From Bradyrhizobium prioriisuperbiae (GTDB taxonomy: Bacteria > Pseudomonadota > Alphaproteobacteria > Rhizobiales > Xanthobacteraceae): 64,000 nt of DNA. Made by a program: the position numbers and the translations under genes. Below are positions 1 through 7,974 of this stretch, one piece after another. The stretch spans positions 6,374,501 through 6,438,500 of the forward strand of contig NZ_CP135921.1 in the NCBI RefSeq assembly GCF_032397745.1, given 5' to 3'. The notes below the pieces were generated by a model. The model was not told where the DNA came from, did not search any database, and saw only the letters and a list, made by a program, of their open reading frames with translations. Each line of letters starts with the position of its first letter. Position 1 is the first letter of the stretch.

Positions 1-1720
1 CGATGATGTCGCTGATGCGGGCCATCTCGGCTTCGGCCTCGGTGATCTTCTGCTTCAGCGGTGAGCGTTTTTCGGACTTCTTGCGCGCCGCCTCTTCGGT
101 GCTGCCCTTAAGCTGCTCCTTGCCCCAGCGATCGCGGCCGGAGGTTCGCATGCCGCGTGCGGAGAGCACGGCGCGGCGATAGTCGTCGAGGTCGCCGTCA
201 TAGGCCGTGACCGCCTGGTCGGCGACCACCCACAACTGGTCGGCGCAGGCTTCGATCAGATAACGGTCGTGCGAGACCATGATGACGGCGCCGGGGAAAT
301 CGTTGATCGCCTCGGCCAGCGCCGCGCGGCTGTCGATATCCAGATGGTTGGTCGGCTCGTCCAGGATGATCATGTTCGGGCCGAAGAAGGTGGCCAGCCC
401 GAGCAGCAGGCGGGCTTTCTCGCCGCCGGAGAGGCTGCTGACCTTGGTGTCGCCGGCCTTGCCGGAGAAGCCGATGGCGCCGACGCGGGCGCGCACCTTG
501 GATTCAGGCGCATCGGGCAGCAGCCGGCGGACGTGCTCGTAGGGCGTGCCGTCCTCGTTCAGTTCGTCGAGCTGGTGCTGGGCGAAATAGGCGATCGACA
601 GCTTGTCGGCCCGCACGATGCCGCCCGAGAACGGCTTGAGCTTGTTGGCCAGCAATTTGACCAGGGTCGATTTGCCGTTGCCGTTGGAGCCGAGCAACGC
701 GATGCGATCGTCGCTGTCGATGCGCAAGGTCACGCGGTTGAGCACGGGCTTGCCGGGCTCGTAACCGACCGAGGCGTTGTCGACAGCGATGATCGGCGGC
801 GACAGCAGTTTCTCGGGCGCGGGGAAGGTGATTTCCCGCACATCCTGCCGCACCAGTGCGTTGATCGGCTTCATTCGCTCCAGCATCTTGACGCGCGACT
901 GTGCCTGGCGTGCCTTCGAGGCCTTGGCCTTGAAGCGGTCGACGAACGCCTGCAGGCGCTTGCGCTCGTCGTCCTGCCGCTTGACCTGCTTGGCGTCGAG
1001 CATCTCGCGGGTGGCGCGCTGTTCCTCGAACGAGGAATAAGCGCCGCGATAGAGCGTCAGCTTGCCGCGATCGAGATGCAGGATCTGATCGACCGATGTC
1101 TCCAGCAGGTCGCGGTCGTGGCTGATGATGATGACCGTGCGGGGATAGTTCGCAAGGTGATCCTCGAGCCAGAGCGTGCCTTCGAGGTCGAGATAGTTGG
1201 TCGGCTCGTCCAGCAGCAGCAGATCGGGCTCGGCGAACAGCGTCGAGGCCAGCGCCACGCGCATGCGCCAGCCGCCGGAAAATTCGGCGCAGGGCCGGGC
1301 CTGGTCCGCGGTGGAGAAGCCAAGGCCGCTGAGGATCGCGGCCGCGCGGGCAGGGGCGGAGTGGGCGTCGATGTCGACGAGACGGGTCTGGATCTCGGCG
1401 ATCCGGTGCGGATCATGCGCGGTTTCGGCCTCGGTCAGCAGCGCGTCGCGTTCCACGTCGGCCTTGAGCACGACCTCGATCAGGCTTTCCGGTCCGTTCG
1501 GCGCCTCCTGCGCCAGGCTTCCGACCCGCCATCGTGGCGGCAGGGTGATGCTGCCGGTTTCCGTCGGCAATTCGCCGCGAATGGCCTTGAACAGGGTCGA
1601 TTTGCCGGTGCCGTTGCGCCCGACCAGCCCGACCCGGGCCCCCGGCACGATCTGCGCGGTGCCATGGTCGATGAGAAGCCGCCCGGCGATCCGGACCGAG
1701 ATGTCGTTGATGGAAAGCAT
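1..1720 (-). CDS. ABC-F family ATPase (YheS/Uup-like), 3' end cut by the window
   Basis: Translating the minus strand from ATG 1720 gives a soluble protein with two ABC domains and no membrane segments. The first half has Walker A GRNGTGKST near residue 38, signature FSGGWRMR and Walker B LLLLDEPTNYLDLEG. A charged linker follows (RKRLQAFVDRFKAKASKA), then a second ATPase with GSNGNGKST, LSGGEKAR and MIILDEPTNHLD. Tandem ABCs joined by a basic linker are the hallmark of ABC-F proteins, which act on the ribosome rather than in transport. The C-terminal tail is Lys/Glu-rich and coiled-coil-like where it leaves the window. About 573 codons are present, so most of the protein is here. Translation factor or ribosome-protection function is inferred from the family. 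The subfamily cannot be fixed by eye. Confidence 0.93.
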   Translation of the reverse strand, partial: MLSINDISVRIAGRLLIDHGTAQIVPGARVGLVGRNGTGKSTLFKAIRGELPTETGSITLPPRWRVGSLAQEAPNGPESLIEVVLKADVERDALLTEAETAHDPHRIAEIQTRLVDIDAHSAPARAAAILSGLGFSTADQARPCAEFSGGWRMRVALASTLFAEPDLLLLDEPTNYLDLEGTLWLEDHLANYPRTVIIISHDRDLLETSVDQILHLDRGKLTLYRGAYSSFEEQRATREMLDAKQVKRQDDERKRLQAFVDRFKAKASKARQAQSRVKMLERMKPINALVRQDVREITFPAPEKLLSPPIIAVDNASVGYEPGKPVLNRVTLRIDSDDRIALLGSNGNGKSTLVKLLANKLKPFSGGIVRADKLSIAYFAQHQLDELNEDGTPYEHVRRLLPDAPESKVRARVGAIGFSGKAGDTKVSSLSGGEKARLLLGLATFFGPNMIILDEPTNHLDIDSRAALAEAINDFPGAVIMVSHDRYLIEACADQLWVVADQAVTAYDGDLDDYRRAVLSARGMRTSGRDRWGKEQLKGSTEEAARKKSEKRSPLKQKITEAEAEMARISDII

Positions 1721-2092
1721 GCGGGGTTGTCACCGCTGCGCTGCGGAAACGCAACTCGTTTTTCGATCCCGTCATGGGTTTGCGAAGGCGCGCATCGCGG
1801 CATCGTTGTGTTGTGGAACTGCGATATAGCAGTGCAATATCAATAAGTTAAATAAGAGTGGGGCAGCGCGTGCGCCGGCAGCAAAGAAATTCCGCCCAAC
1901 GTTGCAACGAATGCCTGGATGGGTGAGGCGACAATGTCCTGAATTCTGATCGCGACACCGGGTCGATTGTTCGGGAACATGAGGCCGTCACCGTCGTGCG
2001 CCTGCGAGGCGCCGCACCGCGGATAGGGATCTCATCGCGCATTGTTTGCCCGCGCATCCGCGCGCGATGCGATCCCCGCGCACCACAAGGTG
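1721..2092. other. Intergenic gap, no gene seen
   Basis: About 370 bp lie between the ABC-F start and the end of the TetR gene. Short ORFs here have no signal peptide, ribosome site or family motif. The A/T-rich stretch near 1825-1860 is the likeliest promoter area for the ABC-F gene, but I see no clear -35/-10 pair. Confidence 0.5.
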
Positions 2093-2734
2093 TCAGGCGA
2101 CGAGTGGAAGCAGCCGGCGGACTTCACTGAGGAAGTCGCGAATGGCACCGCGATCATTCGACAGATGTTTGAGCAGATAGATCTGGAACAGGCCATCAAA
2201 CAGGGCGTAGACCGCGCTCGGCGATAGCTTTGGCTGTTGTCCCTGAAAGTCGGCAAAGCGGGAGGCGACGCGCCACATCATGTCTTCCAGAGTCTTGTCG
2301 ATGGTCTTGACGTCGTCCCGGAAGGCTTCCTCGAACAGAGCCTGGGACCGCAGATCATACCACAAGCGGTGCATCTGCGCTTCGACGCGCATGCCTTCTT
2401 CGAGCTTTTCAAGAAAGCCGTTCAGCAATTCGTCCCGGCTGCGCGAGGCGGCAATGACCTCATCGTAGCGGGTGACGCATTTGGCTTTGTAGTGCCGCAC
2501 GCTGCAGCAGATCAAATCGATCTTGTCGGTGAAGTAATAGTGCAGGACGCCATGGGTGAAGACCGACTTCTGGGCGATTTCCCGAAGGCTGGTGCGCGCA
2601 TAACCGAGCTCGGCGAGTGTTTCGAGCGCCGCTTCCGCCAGTTCGATGCGGCGGGCGCTGAATTTGTCGACTGGTATCCGCCGGCCTGCGGATGCATCTG
2701 CCCGCCGCTTTGCTGGGGCCGTCTGTCGTGCCAT
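2093..2734 (-). CDS. TetR/AcrR family transcriptional regulator
   Basis: A 213-residue protein read from ATG 2734; the longer reading begins at a TTG two codons upstream. The N-terminal third is a TetR-type helix-turn-helix: an AEAALETLAELGYARTSLRE stretch followed by the recognition helix and HYYFTDKIDLI. The C-terminal part is an alpha-helical ligand or dimer domain without further motifs. Length is typical of the family. It faces away from an SDR/reductase pair at 3151-5179, with a 410-bp gap that holds a perfect inverted repeat at 2870-2885. It is therefore likely a local repressor of that pair and of itself. Ligand unknown. Confidence 0.88.
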   Translation of the reverse strand: MARQTAPAKRRADASAGRRIPVDKFSARRIELAEAALETLAELGYARTSLREIAQKSVFTHGVLHYYFTDKIDLICCSVRHYKAKCVTRYDEVIAASRSRDELLNGFLEKLEEGMRVEAQMHRLWYDLRSQALFEEAFRDDVKTIDKTLEDMMWRVASRFADFQGQQPKLSPSAVYALFDGLFQIYLLKHLSNDRGAIRDFLSEVRRLLPLVA

Positions 2735-2869
2735 TCTCAATTCCTTGACCGCTCACAATCCGCGATGGCCATGAATTGTGATGCGGCACGCGCAATGCGA
2801 TCTTTCATTATTTCAAATCACCTCTTTATCCGAGCGTCAAGCAATGCCTTGACGATTGTCCAGATTAAG

Positions 2870-2885
2870 CTTGACATGTGTCAAG
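2870..2885. promoter_or_regulatory. Perfect inverted repeat, candidate TetR operator
   Basis: CTTGACA-TG-TGTCAAG, two 7-bp arms with a 2-bp centre, lies in the gap between the TetR gene and the divergent SDR gene. Its arms contain TTGACA on both strands, so it may overlap a -35 box. The sequence is seen directly; the link to the TetR protein is inferred from position. Apart from this site I see nothing in the 2735-3150 gap. Confidence 0.5.
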
Positions 2886-3150
2886 ATTTTATTGGACGAT
2901 TGCCCAAAGAATAACCTGCTGCTTCGCGTTGTGATGCAGGCGGCGGGGATGGGTGGAAGGCCAGGGATATCGACATGTGCGAACAGGCAACGGCGCGCGC
3001 CCGCGCGCTGAACGCTGGGCCATGCCCGCGACGCTGGCCTTCGTGGCTCCGCAACGTCAGCCGCCTTTTTCATTCGACTGAGACCTCGTTTTCCAACGAG
3101 CAGTCGAAGCCGAGCCGCCACCAACATCAAAATTGCAAAGGGAGGACTGT

Positions 3151-3957
3151 ATGATGAGCGACAAGAAACTGGCGGGCCGCAAGGCCCTTGTGACCGGCGG
3201 AGCCAACGGTATCGGCGCCGACGTCGCGCTGGCCCTGGCGGCCGCCGGCGCTGATGTGATGATCGGAGACATCCTCGTCGACAAGGGCAAGGACGTTGCA
3301 GGAAAAATCGCCAGGAGCGGGGTCAAGGGGGGCTTCGTCGCACTCGATGTGACTGATGATGCGCAATGGAGCAGGGCTACTGCTGCGACCGTCAGCGAAC
3401 TCGGCGGCTTCGATATCCTGATCAACAATGCAGGCATCGAGATCGCTTCGCTGTTGATCAACGTCGAGACAGAAGACCTGCGCAAGATGTGCGACGTCAA
3501 CATCATCGGCACCGCGCTCGGCATGAAGCATGCGTTCCGCGCCATGAGGCCAGAGGGGGCGGCAGGCAAGGGCGGCGCGGTGGTCAACATCGCCTCGGTT
3601 GCCGCCACCATCGCGTTCCCCGCGATCGCGGTTTATTCAGGCACCAAATCCGCGGTCGATCGGATGACACGGATCGGTGCGGTGGAAGCGGGCAAGCTCG
3701 GCTTCGGGGTCAGGGTCAATTGTATCTATCCGGGCCTGATCGCCAATGAGATGGGCGTGCGGCTTGCCAACGATATCGTGTCGTTCGGGCTCGCGCCCGA
3801 CGTCAACGCGGCAGTCAGCGATGTGGTCGGACAGACGCCGCTGGGACGGCTTGCCGAGCATAGCGATGTCGCCGACGCGGTGATCTTCCTGTGTTCCCAC
3901 GAGGCGCGTTTTATCACCGGCGTCGGCCTGCCGGTCGAAGGCGGCATGGGGACGTAA
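3151..3957 (+). CDS. Short-chain dehydrogenase/reductase (classical SDR)
   Basis: A 268-residue Rossmann enzyme. TGGANGIG (15-22) is the nucleotide-binding motif, NNAG is at 92-95, and the catalytic residues appear as S149, Y162 and K166 (YSGTK). The start at ATG 3151 is favoured over the longer reading from 3133 by a strong GGAGG about 6 bp upstream. It probably oxidises or reduces a hydroxyl/keto group with NAD(P). Cofactor preference is suggested by the acidic residue after the second strand (GDI), which favours NAD. It is followed by a reductase at 4058, likely the same operon, and is probably controlled by the upstream TetR protein. Unlike the four SDRs later in the window, its active site is intact. 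Confidence 0.9.
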   Translation: MMSDKKLAGRKALVTGGANGIGADVALALAAAGADVMIGDILVDKGKDVAGKIARSGVKGGFVALDVTDDAQWSRATAATVSELGGFDILINNAGIEIASLLINVETEDLRKMCDVNIIGTALGMKHAFRAMRPEGAAGKGGAVVNIASVAATIAFPAIAVYSGTKSAVDRMTRIGAVEAGKLGFGVRVNCIYPGLIANEMGVRLANDIVSFGLAPDVNAAVSDVVGQTPLGRLAEHSDVADAVIFLCSHEARFITGVGLPVEGGMGT

Positions 3958-4057
3958 GGACACGCACGCACGTCATCGGTGCGGCCGGGATGGTCCGAAC
4001 GGCCGGGCCCGGACTCGCGAAACCGTAAACTTTGCAACATTTGAGAGGATCTGACTG

Positions 4058-5179
4058 ATGAGCGAGAAAAGACCGGTCGTCGTCTACGGCGTCTCTGGCT
4101 ACACCGGGCGCCTGGTGTGCGAATATCTGCGTGAGTACAACATTCCCTTCATTGCCGCCGGCCGCGACAAGGCCAGGGTTCAGGCCGTCGTCGACAAGAT
4201 TCCGGGAATCGAGACCGCGGATTATGAAGTGGTCGGGGTCGAGCACACTGTCGAGGCGCTGACCAAACTGTTCAAGGGCGCCAAGTCTGTCAGCAACATG
4301 GTCGGCCCCTTCATCAAATATGCCCCGGAGGTGGTCGAGGCCGCGCTGGCCGCCGGCTGTCATTACAGCGATACGACCGGTGAACAGGATTGGGTCATGC
4401 TGGCGCAAGAGCGCTGGGGTGCGAAGTTCGCCGAGAAGGGCCTGTTGCTGGCACCGAATATCGCCCAGATGTACACCACGGGCGAGATCGCCGCCAACAT
4501 CTGCCTTGAAACGCCCGGCCTCGATACCCTCGACATCCAGGTGTTCTGGAAAGGATTTCCAACCTACGCCTCGACCCAGACGATTTTCACCATCCTCAAG
4601 GCGCAATGGTACTATCTCGAGCAGAACAAATACGTCGAATGGGACGTCACCGCCCGCGCCGACGTGGTGGTGCCCGGCCAGCATGAAACGGCCATCGCGG
4701 TTCCCTGGGGAGGCACCGCGCATCCGGTCTGGTTCAAGAACGATCCGCGGGTGTCGAACTGCCGGGTGCTCGGTGGTGTGCTTGCGCGCCCGGTGATGGA
4801 GGGGGTGGTCCAGACCACGCAGATGGTGAAGGAGAAGATCAAGCCCTTGCCGCCGGCCGAACAGGAGAGGGCGCTGGCCGAGATCGCCAGCTCCCTGCAG
4901 GCCAACATGCCGCCGCGTGAAAATCCCCGCATCAATACCTCGGTCGAATCCGTGCATGCGTCCGGTCCGCTCAGCCGCGCCCATTGCGTCATCCACGGCA
5001 ATTGCAATTACAAGCAAACCGGCATGCTGCAGGCCTATGCTGCTTTCGCGTTGCTACAGACGCCGCCGAAGAAGGTTGGCTTTGCTTCGGGGTGCCAGGC
5101 CTTCGGTCATCGCGAACTGCTCGGCCAGCTCCGGAGCTTCGGTCTGGTGTCGAAACCGATTCTGACGGTGCACGATTGA
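4058..5179 (+). CDS. Saccharopine dehydrogenase-like NAD(P)-binding reductase
   Basis: A 373-residue protein beginning VVVYGVSGYTGRLVCEYL, an N-terminal Rossmann fold (GxxGxxG) typical of the saccharopine dehydrogenase/trans-acting enoyl reductase superfamily. A GAGAGGA ribosome site precedes ATG 4058. It sits 100 bp after the SDR with no obvious terminator between them, so the two are probably co-transcribed. Family members reduce enoyl or imine-type substrates, but the substrate cannot be told from sequence. No signal peptide or clear membrane segment. A convergent gap follows, holding a structured element. Confidence 0.8.
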   Translation: MSEKRPVVVYGVSGYTGRLVCEYLREYNIPFIAAGRDKARVQAVVDKIPGIETADYEVVGVEHTVEALTKLFKGAKSVSNMVGPFIKYAPEVVEAALAAGCHYSDTTGEQDWVMLAQERWGAKFAEKGLLLAPNIAQMYTTGEIAANICLETPGLDTLDIQVFWKGFPTYASTQTIFTILKAQWYYLEQNKYVEWDVTARADVVVPGQHETAIAVPWGGTAHPVWFKNDPRVSNCRVLGGVLARPVMEGVVQTTQMVKEKIKPLPPAEQERALAEIASSLQANMPPRENPRINTSVESVHASGPLSRAHCVIHGNCNYKQTGMLQAYAAFALLQTPPKKVGFASGCQAFGHRELLGQLRSFGLVSKPILTVHD

Positions 5180-5386
5180 TACAAAACAGGTGGCGCGGCG
5201 CGGCCGCGTCACCCTCGTTTCGACGGTGCGAAGATGCGGCCTGTCGACAATCTCAACATTCGCCAAGCGCGCAATGAGATGTCGCAATTCCAGGGCTCGG
5301 TGCGCCCGTCCAATCCGCGAAGCCGCGCCATGCCATTATCATTGCATCGTCGGCCGCGGCTTGCGAATGGCTTGTTCGAATGAATT

Positions 5387-5486
5387 GGAGGGTCAGCCCC
5401 GGACTTGCACCGGAGATATGAAGCGTTGCATCGCCCCTGCGTGACTGTTCCGCCACCGACCCGTCGGGACTGCTAGCAGACCCTTG
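5387..5486. ncRNA. Candidate structured RNA, class unknown
   Basis: About 100 bp in the convergent gap 5180-5540. A closing stem pairs GAGGGTC (from 5388) with GACCCTT (5479-5485). Inside are hairpins CCGG-acttgca-CCGG, CCGAC-cc-GTCGG and CTGCTAGCAG. Read on the minus strand, part of it (GGTGCAAGTCCGGGGCTGA) resembles the core of cobalamin riboswitches, but the conserved parts that should follow (GCAACTGT, B12 box) are not found and no gene follows in that direction. Strand and function are unknown. Confidence 0.3.
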
Positions 5487-5540
5487 GACCAAAGCGTCCC
5501 GCCAATTTGCCGCAGCATAGCCGCCATTCTGACGCGGCCG

Positions 5541-5897
5541 TCAGTGGTGATGGTGGCCGCCACCATGATGACCACCACCATGGTGACCGCCGTGATGGTG
5601 ATGGCCATGGTGATGATGGTGGTGGTGACCGAAGCCTCCGCCGCCAAAATAGAAGCCGGGCGCGCCGTAACCATAACCCGCTCCGCCGTCGTAGTAGCGG
5701 GGGCCCGTCTCATAGCAGGACCGGGCCCAGCGATGACCGTTCCACACCCGCTCGCACACCAGGCGAACCTGTCCGACCGGCAGCGCCGTTGACGCGGTCA
5801 AACCACCCGCTGCGGGCATGGCGTTGGCGTACGTGCCGAAAAGCGATCCGCCGACAAGAGTCACGGCAGCCACGGTGGAAAAAACCAAACGACGCAT
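5541..5897 (-). CDS. Small secreted His/Gly-rich protein
   Basis: A 118-residue protein from ATG 5897, preceded by a GAGGAGAGA ribosome site. It has a signal peptide (MRRLVFSTVAAVTLVGGSLF... ANA), then a middle part with two cysteines (LVCERVWNGHRWARSCY), a Gly/Tyr-rich stretch, and a C-terminal tail that is almost all His and Gly, with runs of up to seven His. Such tails bind Ni, Zn or Cu, so an envelope metal-buffer role is possible, but this is inference. It belongs with two other small secreted His/Gly-rich reading frames at 6804-7064 and 7285-7721 on the same strand. No known named family recognised. Confidence 0.75.
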   Translation of the reverse strand: MRRLVFSTVAAVTLVGGSLFGTYANAMPAAGGLTASTALPVGQVRLVCERVWNGHRWARSCYETGPRYYDGGAGYGYGAPGFYFGGGGFGHHHHHHHGHHHHGGHHGGGHHGGGHHHH

Positions 5898-6403
5898 TCT
5901 TCTCTCCTCTCGGGCCAGAGGCCCACTGCGCCGACCCGGCGCTTGGTCATGACCGTGAGCAGAGCAGCAGACCTTTTTGTGGTGAGCAGGGCCTTTGTTT
6001 TGTGCCCAAATGCCGCAGCGCTGATGCAGCGACGGCGACAGTGCTTCATCCATCGTTCATCGACGCCGTTGTCGGCGCGTCGTTTGCGTTGGAGCCAATA
6101 TTTTGGGGCGCATGTCGATGCAGCCGCGATGTCGCGTGATCACTGAGGTCGCCAACGATGAATGCGGCCATCGACCTGTGTTCGCGGCCCCGATGGCCGC
6201 GTCCGCGGTGGACGACGCGCATCGGTCTGTGTGCCGTGTCTGGATTGGCGGACGCGTGCGATTGCATCCACGCCTGTCACTGCATCACGGGCGCGCGTTG
6301 AGCGATCGGCAGCCGGTCACTCAATCGGAGCGTTTTATCTCGAAGGGTATTGTCCGGCGAACTTCACACCATGATACCTGCGGCGCTTCGCCGCGCCCAG
6401 GGA
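5898..6403. other. Intergenic gap, nothing firm
   Basis: About 500 bp upstream of the His-rich gene. Several overlapping ORFs exist, but none has a ribosome site, signal peptide or recognisable motif. It presumably holds the promoter for the 5541-5897 gene. I see no clear -35/-10 or EcfG-type promoter. Confidence 0.4.
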
Positions 6404-6589
6404 TCAGCGGGAACGAAGCGCACCCTCGTTTTCCCGGCGCTGCATCTCGTCGAGAAGGTCCTGCAGGCGGGAAGGGACGGTCGAGGTCTCGGCGGCCAGG
6501 GTCTGTCGCAGGCGCTCGCCGATCCCCTTGCAGACCGCGACACTGGTCGCGCCGTCCATTAGGGTTCGATCGTCACTCCTGCTCGACAT
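6404..6589 (-). CDS. NepR-like anti-sigma factor domain protein
   Basis: A 61-residue protein from ATG 6589, with GGGAG a few bases upstream; the longer reading begins with a TTG. The core, GIGERLRQTL..(6)..VPSRLQDLLDEM, matches the pattern of NepR proteins (I-G-x2-L-R, then V/I-P-x2-hydrophobic-x2-LL). NepR proteins sequester the EcfG sigma factor and are released by PhyR in the general stress response of alphaproteobacteria. NepR is normally encoded beside ecfG and phyR; neither is nearby, so this may be an extra, orphan copy. The assignment rests on the motif only. Confidence 0.6.
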   Translation of the reverse strand: MSSRSDDRTLMDGATSVAVCKGIGERLRQTLAAETSTVPSRLQDLLDEMQRRENEGALRSR

Positions 6590-6744
6590 CACGGGCTCCC
6601 GTCTCGGTCCGGAATTCTGCTGCCAGATAGGCAATCAACTGCCGCGGAATTCGTTGCGCCCTCCCAATCATCACAGGCTCAATAAGTAAAGATTGAGTAA
6701 AAATATTGGGTCCGAAACCCGGAACCGACTGCCCCAAAACCCAA

Positions 6745-6773
6745 GGGCCCCGACTGCATGGCAGTCGAGGCCC
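6745..6773 (-). terminator. Terminator-like hairpin after the 6804-7064 gene
   Basis: Stem GGGCC(C)CGACTGC / GCAGTCG(A)GGCCC with a 3-nt loop, about 30 bp beyond the stop of the minus-strand gene. On the minus strand it is followed by a T-containing stretch (TTGGGTTTTGG) rather than a clean T run. Confidence 0.55.
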
Positions 6774-6803
6774 TGGTTGCCGGCAATGGCCGCCGGTCTG
6801 GTC

Positions 6804-7064
6804 TTAGTAGGCGCAGACGTTCACGAGGCGAACCCGCGGCCCACGGCGAGTCTCGACCACGCGGCGCTGCACGCAGTCGTCGTTGTAGTAGCCGCCACCA
6901 ACCACGAAGGCCGGGCCGCCGTAGAAGCCGTGATGGCCGAAGTGATGATGATGGAAGCCGCCCCAGCCGAAGCCCTTTGCCGAAGCAACTGATGGCGTCA
7001 GCGCCATCGCGCCGAGGGAAGCTGCAGCAACGAGTCCGAGGGTCAGTTTGCGAATCATGGTCAT
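6804..7064 (-). CDS. Small secreted His/Gly-rich protein with C-terminal Cys pair
   Basis: An 86-residue protein with a signal peptide (MTMIRKLTLGLVAAASLGAM...ASA). The mature part begins KGFGWGGFHHHHFGHHG and continues Gly/Tyr-rich. It ends with a basic module, CVQRRVVETRRGPRVRLVN, and a final CAY, in which two cysteines flank the module. The same module appears as CYVRRLVSTPWGLRWRTVN in the broken gene at 7285-7721, which shows the two are paralogues. GAGAGA upstream of the ATG is the ribosome site. Likely periplasmic or surface; metal binding is possible. Function unknown. Confidence 0.78.
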   Translation of the reverse strand: MTMIRKLTLGLVAAASLGAMALTPSVASAKGFGWGGFHHHHFGHHGFYGGPAFVVGGGYYNDDCVQRRVVETRRGPRVRLVNVCAY

Positions 7065-7228
7065 GGTCTCTCTCCTGTTCAGGGGTGCGCATCGTGCGGT
7101 TGTTGTGTCCCTGCCTTTGGGTCGCGGTGTCTTCGGAGCGCGTTCAGAGCGTCGCCGATTTATTGTGTTTCAGAAGTGTTTCATCGTGCGCGTTCATGTG
7201 TCGTCGTAAAATAATGCGACAAGAAAAA

Positions 7229-7251
7229 CCCCGGCTGTAGAACAGCCGGGG
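7229..7251 (-). terminator. Rho-independent terminator
   Basis: CCCCGGCTG-(tagaa)-CAGCCGGGG, 9 perfect pairs. Read on the minus strand it is followed by TTTTT, a good intrinsic terminator for the broken gene ending at 7285. Confidence 0.8.
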
Positions 7252-7284
7252 CGAAGAGTTGGTAGATGAACGTCGCATTCAGAT

Positions 7285-7721
7285 TCAGTAGCAGCGGTTC
7301 ACTGTTCTCCAGCGCAGTCCCCAAGGTGTCGAGACCAGGCGCCTCACATAGCAGCCGCCGTCAAAGCCGCCGACATAGAAGCGGGGGCCGCCCTAGCCGT
7401 GATGCCAGCCGTGATGCCAGCCGTGATGCCAGCCGTGATGCCAGCCATGGTGCCAGCCGCCGTGCCAGCCATGCCAGGCCGATGCGGAGGTGGGGGTCAG
7501 GGCAGCGACATCTAGTGTCCCGAATTCGAAGTTCGCATCACGTGGCAGCACTTCCGGGCGAACTTCGAATTCGATCAGGACACTAGAAAGCTTTAGACTT
7601 TAGTGTGGCTTATGTTTCCGAAATTCCCCTCGAAGAGGCTGCCGCGACGCTGGAGGGGAATTTCGGAAACGCCACACTGCGCGGTAACCGCCACCAGAGC
7701 GAAAGCGAATTTGCGCAACAT
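7285..7721 (-). pseudogene. Secreted His/Trp-rich protein gene, interrupted by a palindromic element and a stop codon
   Basis: The minus strand opens with AGGAG, then MLRKFAFALVAVTA (a signal peptide start; two more ATGs lie just upstream). The frame then runs straight into a 166-bp palindromic element (7512-7677) and stops inside it at 7593. Beyond the element the coding sense resumes: VAALTPTSASAWHGWHGGWHH, five GWHH-type repeats, then a TAG (7393-7395), then GGPRFYVGGFDGGCYVRRL and an ending NRCY-stop. The end matches the 6804-7064 paralogue. Two lesions, an insertion and a nonsense codon, make it a pseudogene. The GWHH repeats come from a 12-bp tandem unit (GTGATGCCAGCC on the plus strand). 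Confidence 0.8.
7512..7677 (+). repeat. Composite double-palindrome element, copy 1
   Basis: Two adjacent palindromes. IR-A (7512-7586) begins CTAGTGTCCCGAATTCGAAG and ends with its complement CGAATTCGATCAGGACACTAG minus a few mismatches. A 16-bp spacer follows. IR-B (7603-7677) has arms GTGTGGC..GTTTCCGAAATTCCCCTC and the complement. A second copy, inverted, is at 13748-13914. The copies are near identical in the arms. No transposase is present, so it is a non-autonomous repeat. IR-B can be read as VSEIPLEEAAATLEGNFGNA. Confidence 0.85.
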
Positions 7722-7974
7722 CATCATCTCCTCTTGATCAATCTGCCGGCACGGCCGGCCTTCAGCGTGAAGCCCCGTCGCGCATCTGTCGCACCGGCGG
7801 AAAAGCGGGTTCATGGCCAAAAAGCGAGGAATTTGAAGGTGAACGGATATTGGGCTGTAACGTTCAGCGCCGATTCATTTTCGGGAGGCCGCGATCGGGG
7901 AACGGCCTTGCCGTGGTGCTGTTGCACCGTTATAAGCGCCGGAAATTCCCCCGAAAACTCAGTCAGGAGTCACC

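Noticed and set aside
269..1846. A 525-codon plus-strand ORF
   Set aside because: It is antisense to the ABC-F gene, has no family motif, and results from the high third-position GC of the real gene.
2093..2734. TetR protein as regulator of the AGTTCT palindrome regulon
   Set aside because: It lies 32 kb away and its own gap holds a different palindrome.
5387..5486. Cobalamin riboswitch call
   Set aside because: Only GGTGCAAGTCC...CTGA resembles the core; the GCAACTGT and B12 box regions are missing and no gene follows on that strand.
7395..7470. 12-bp tandem repeats as CRISPR or VNTR
   Set aside because: They are the coding repeats GWHH of a broken His-rich protein; no spacers.
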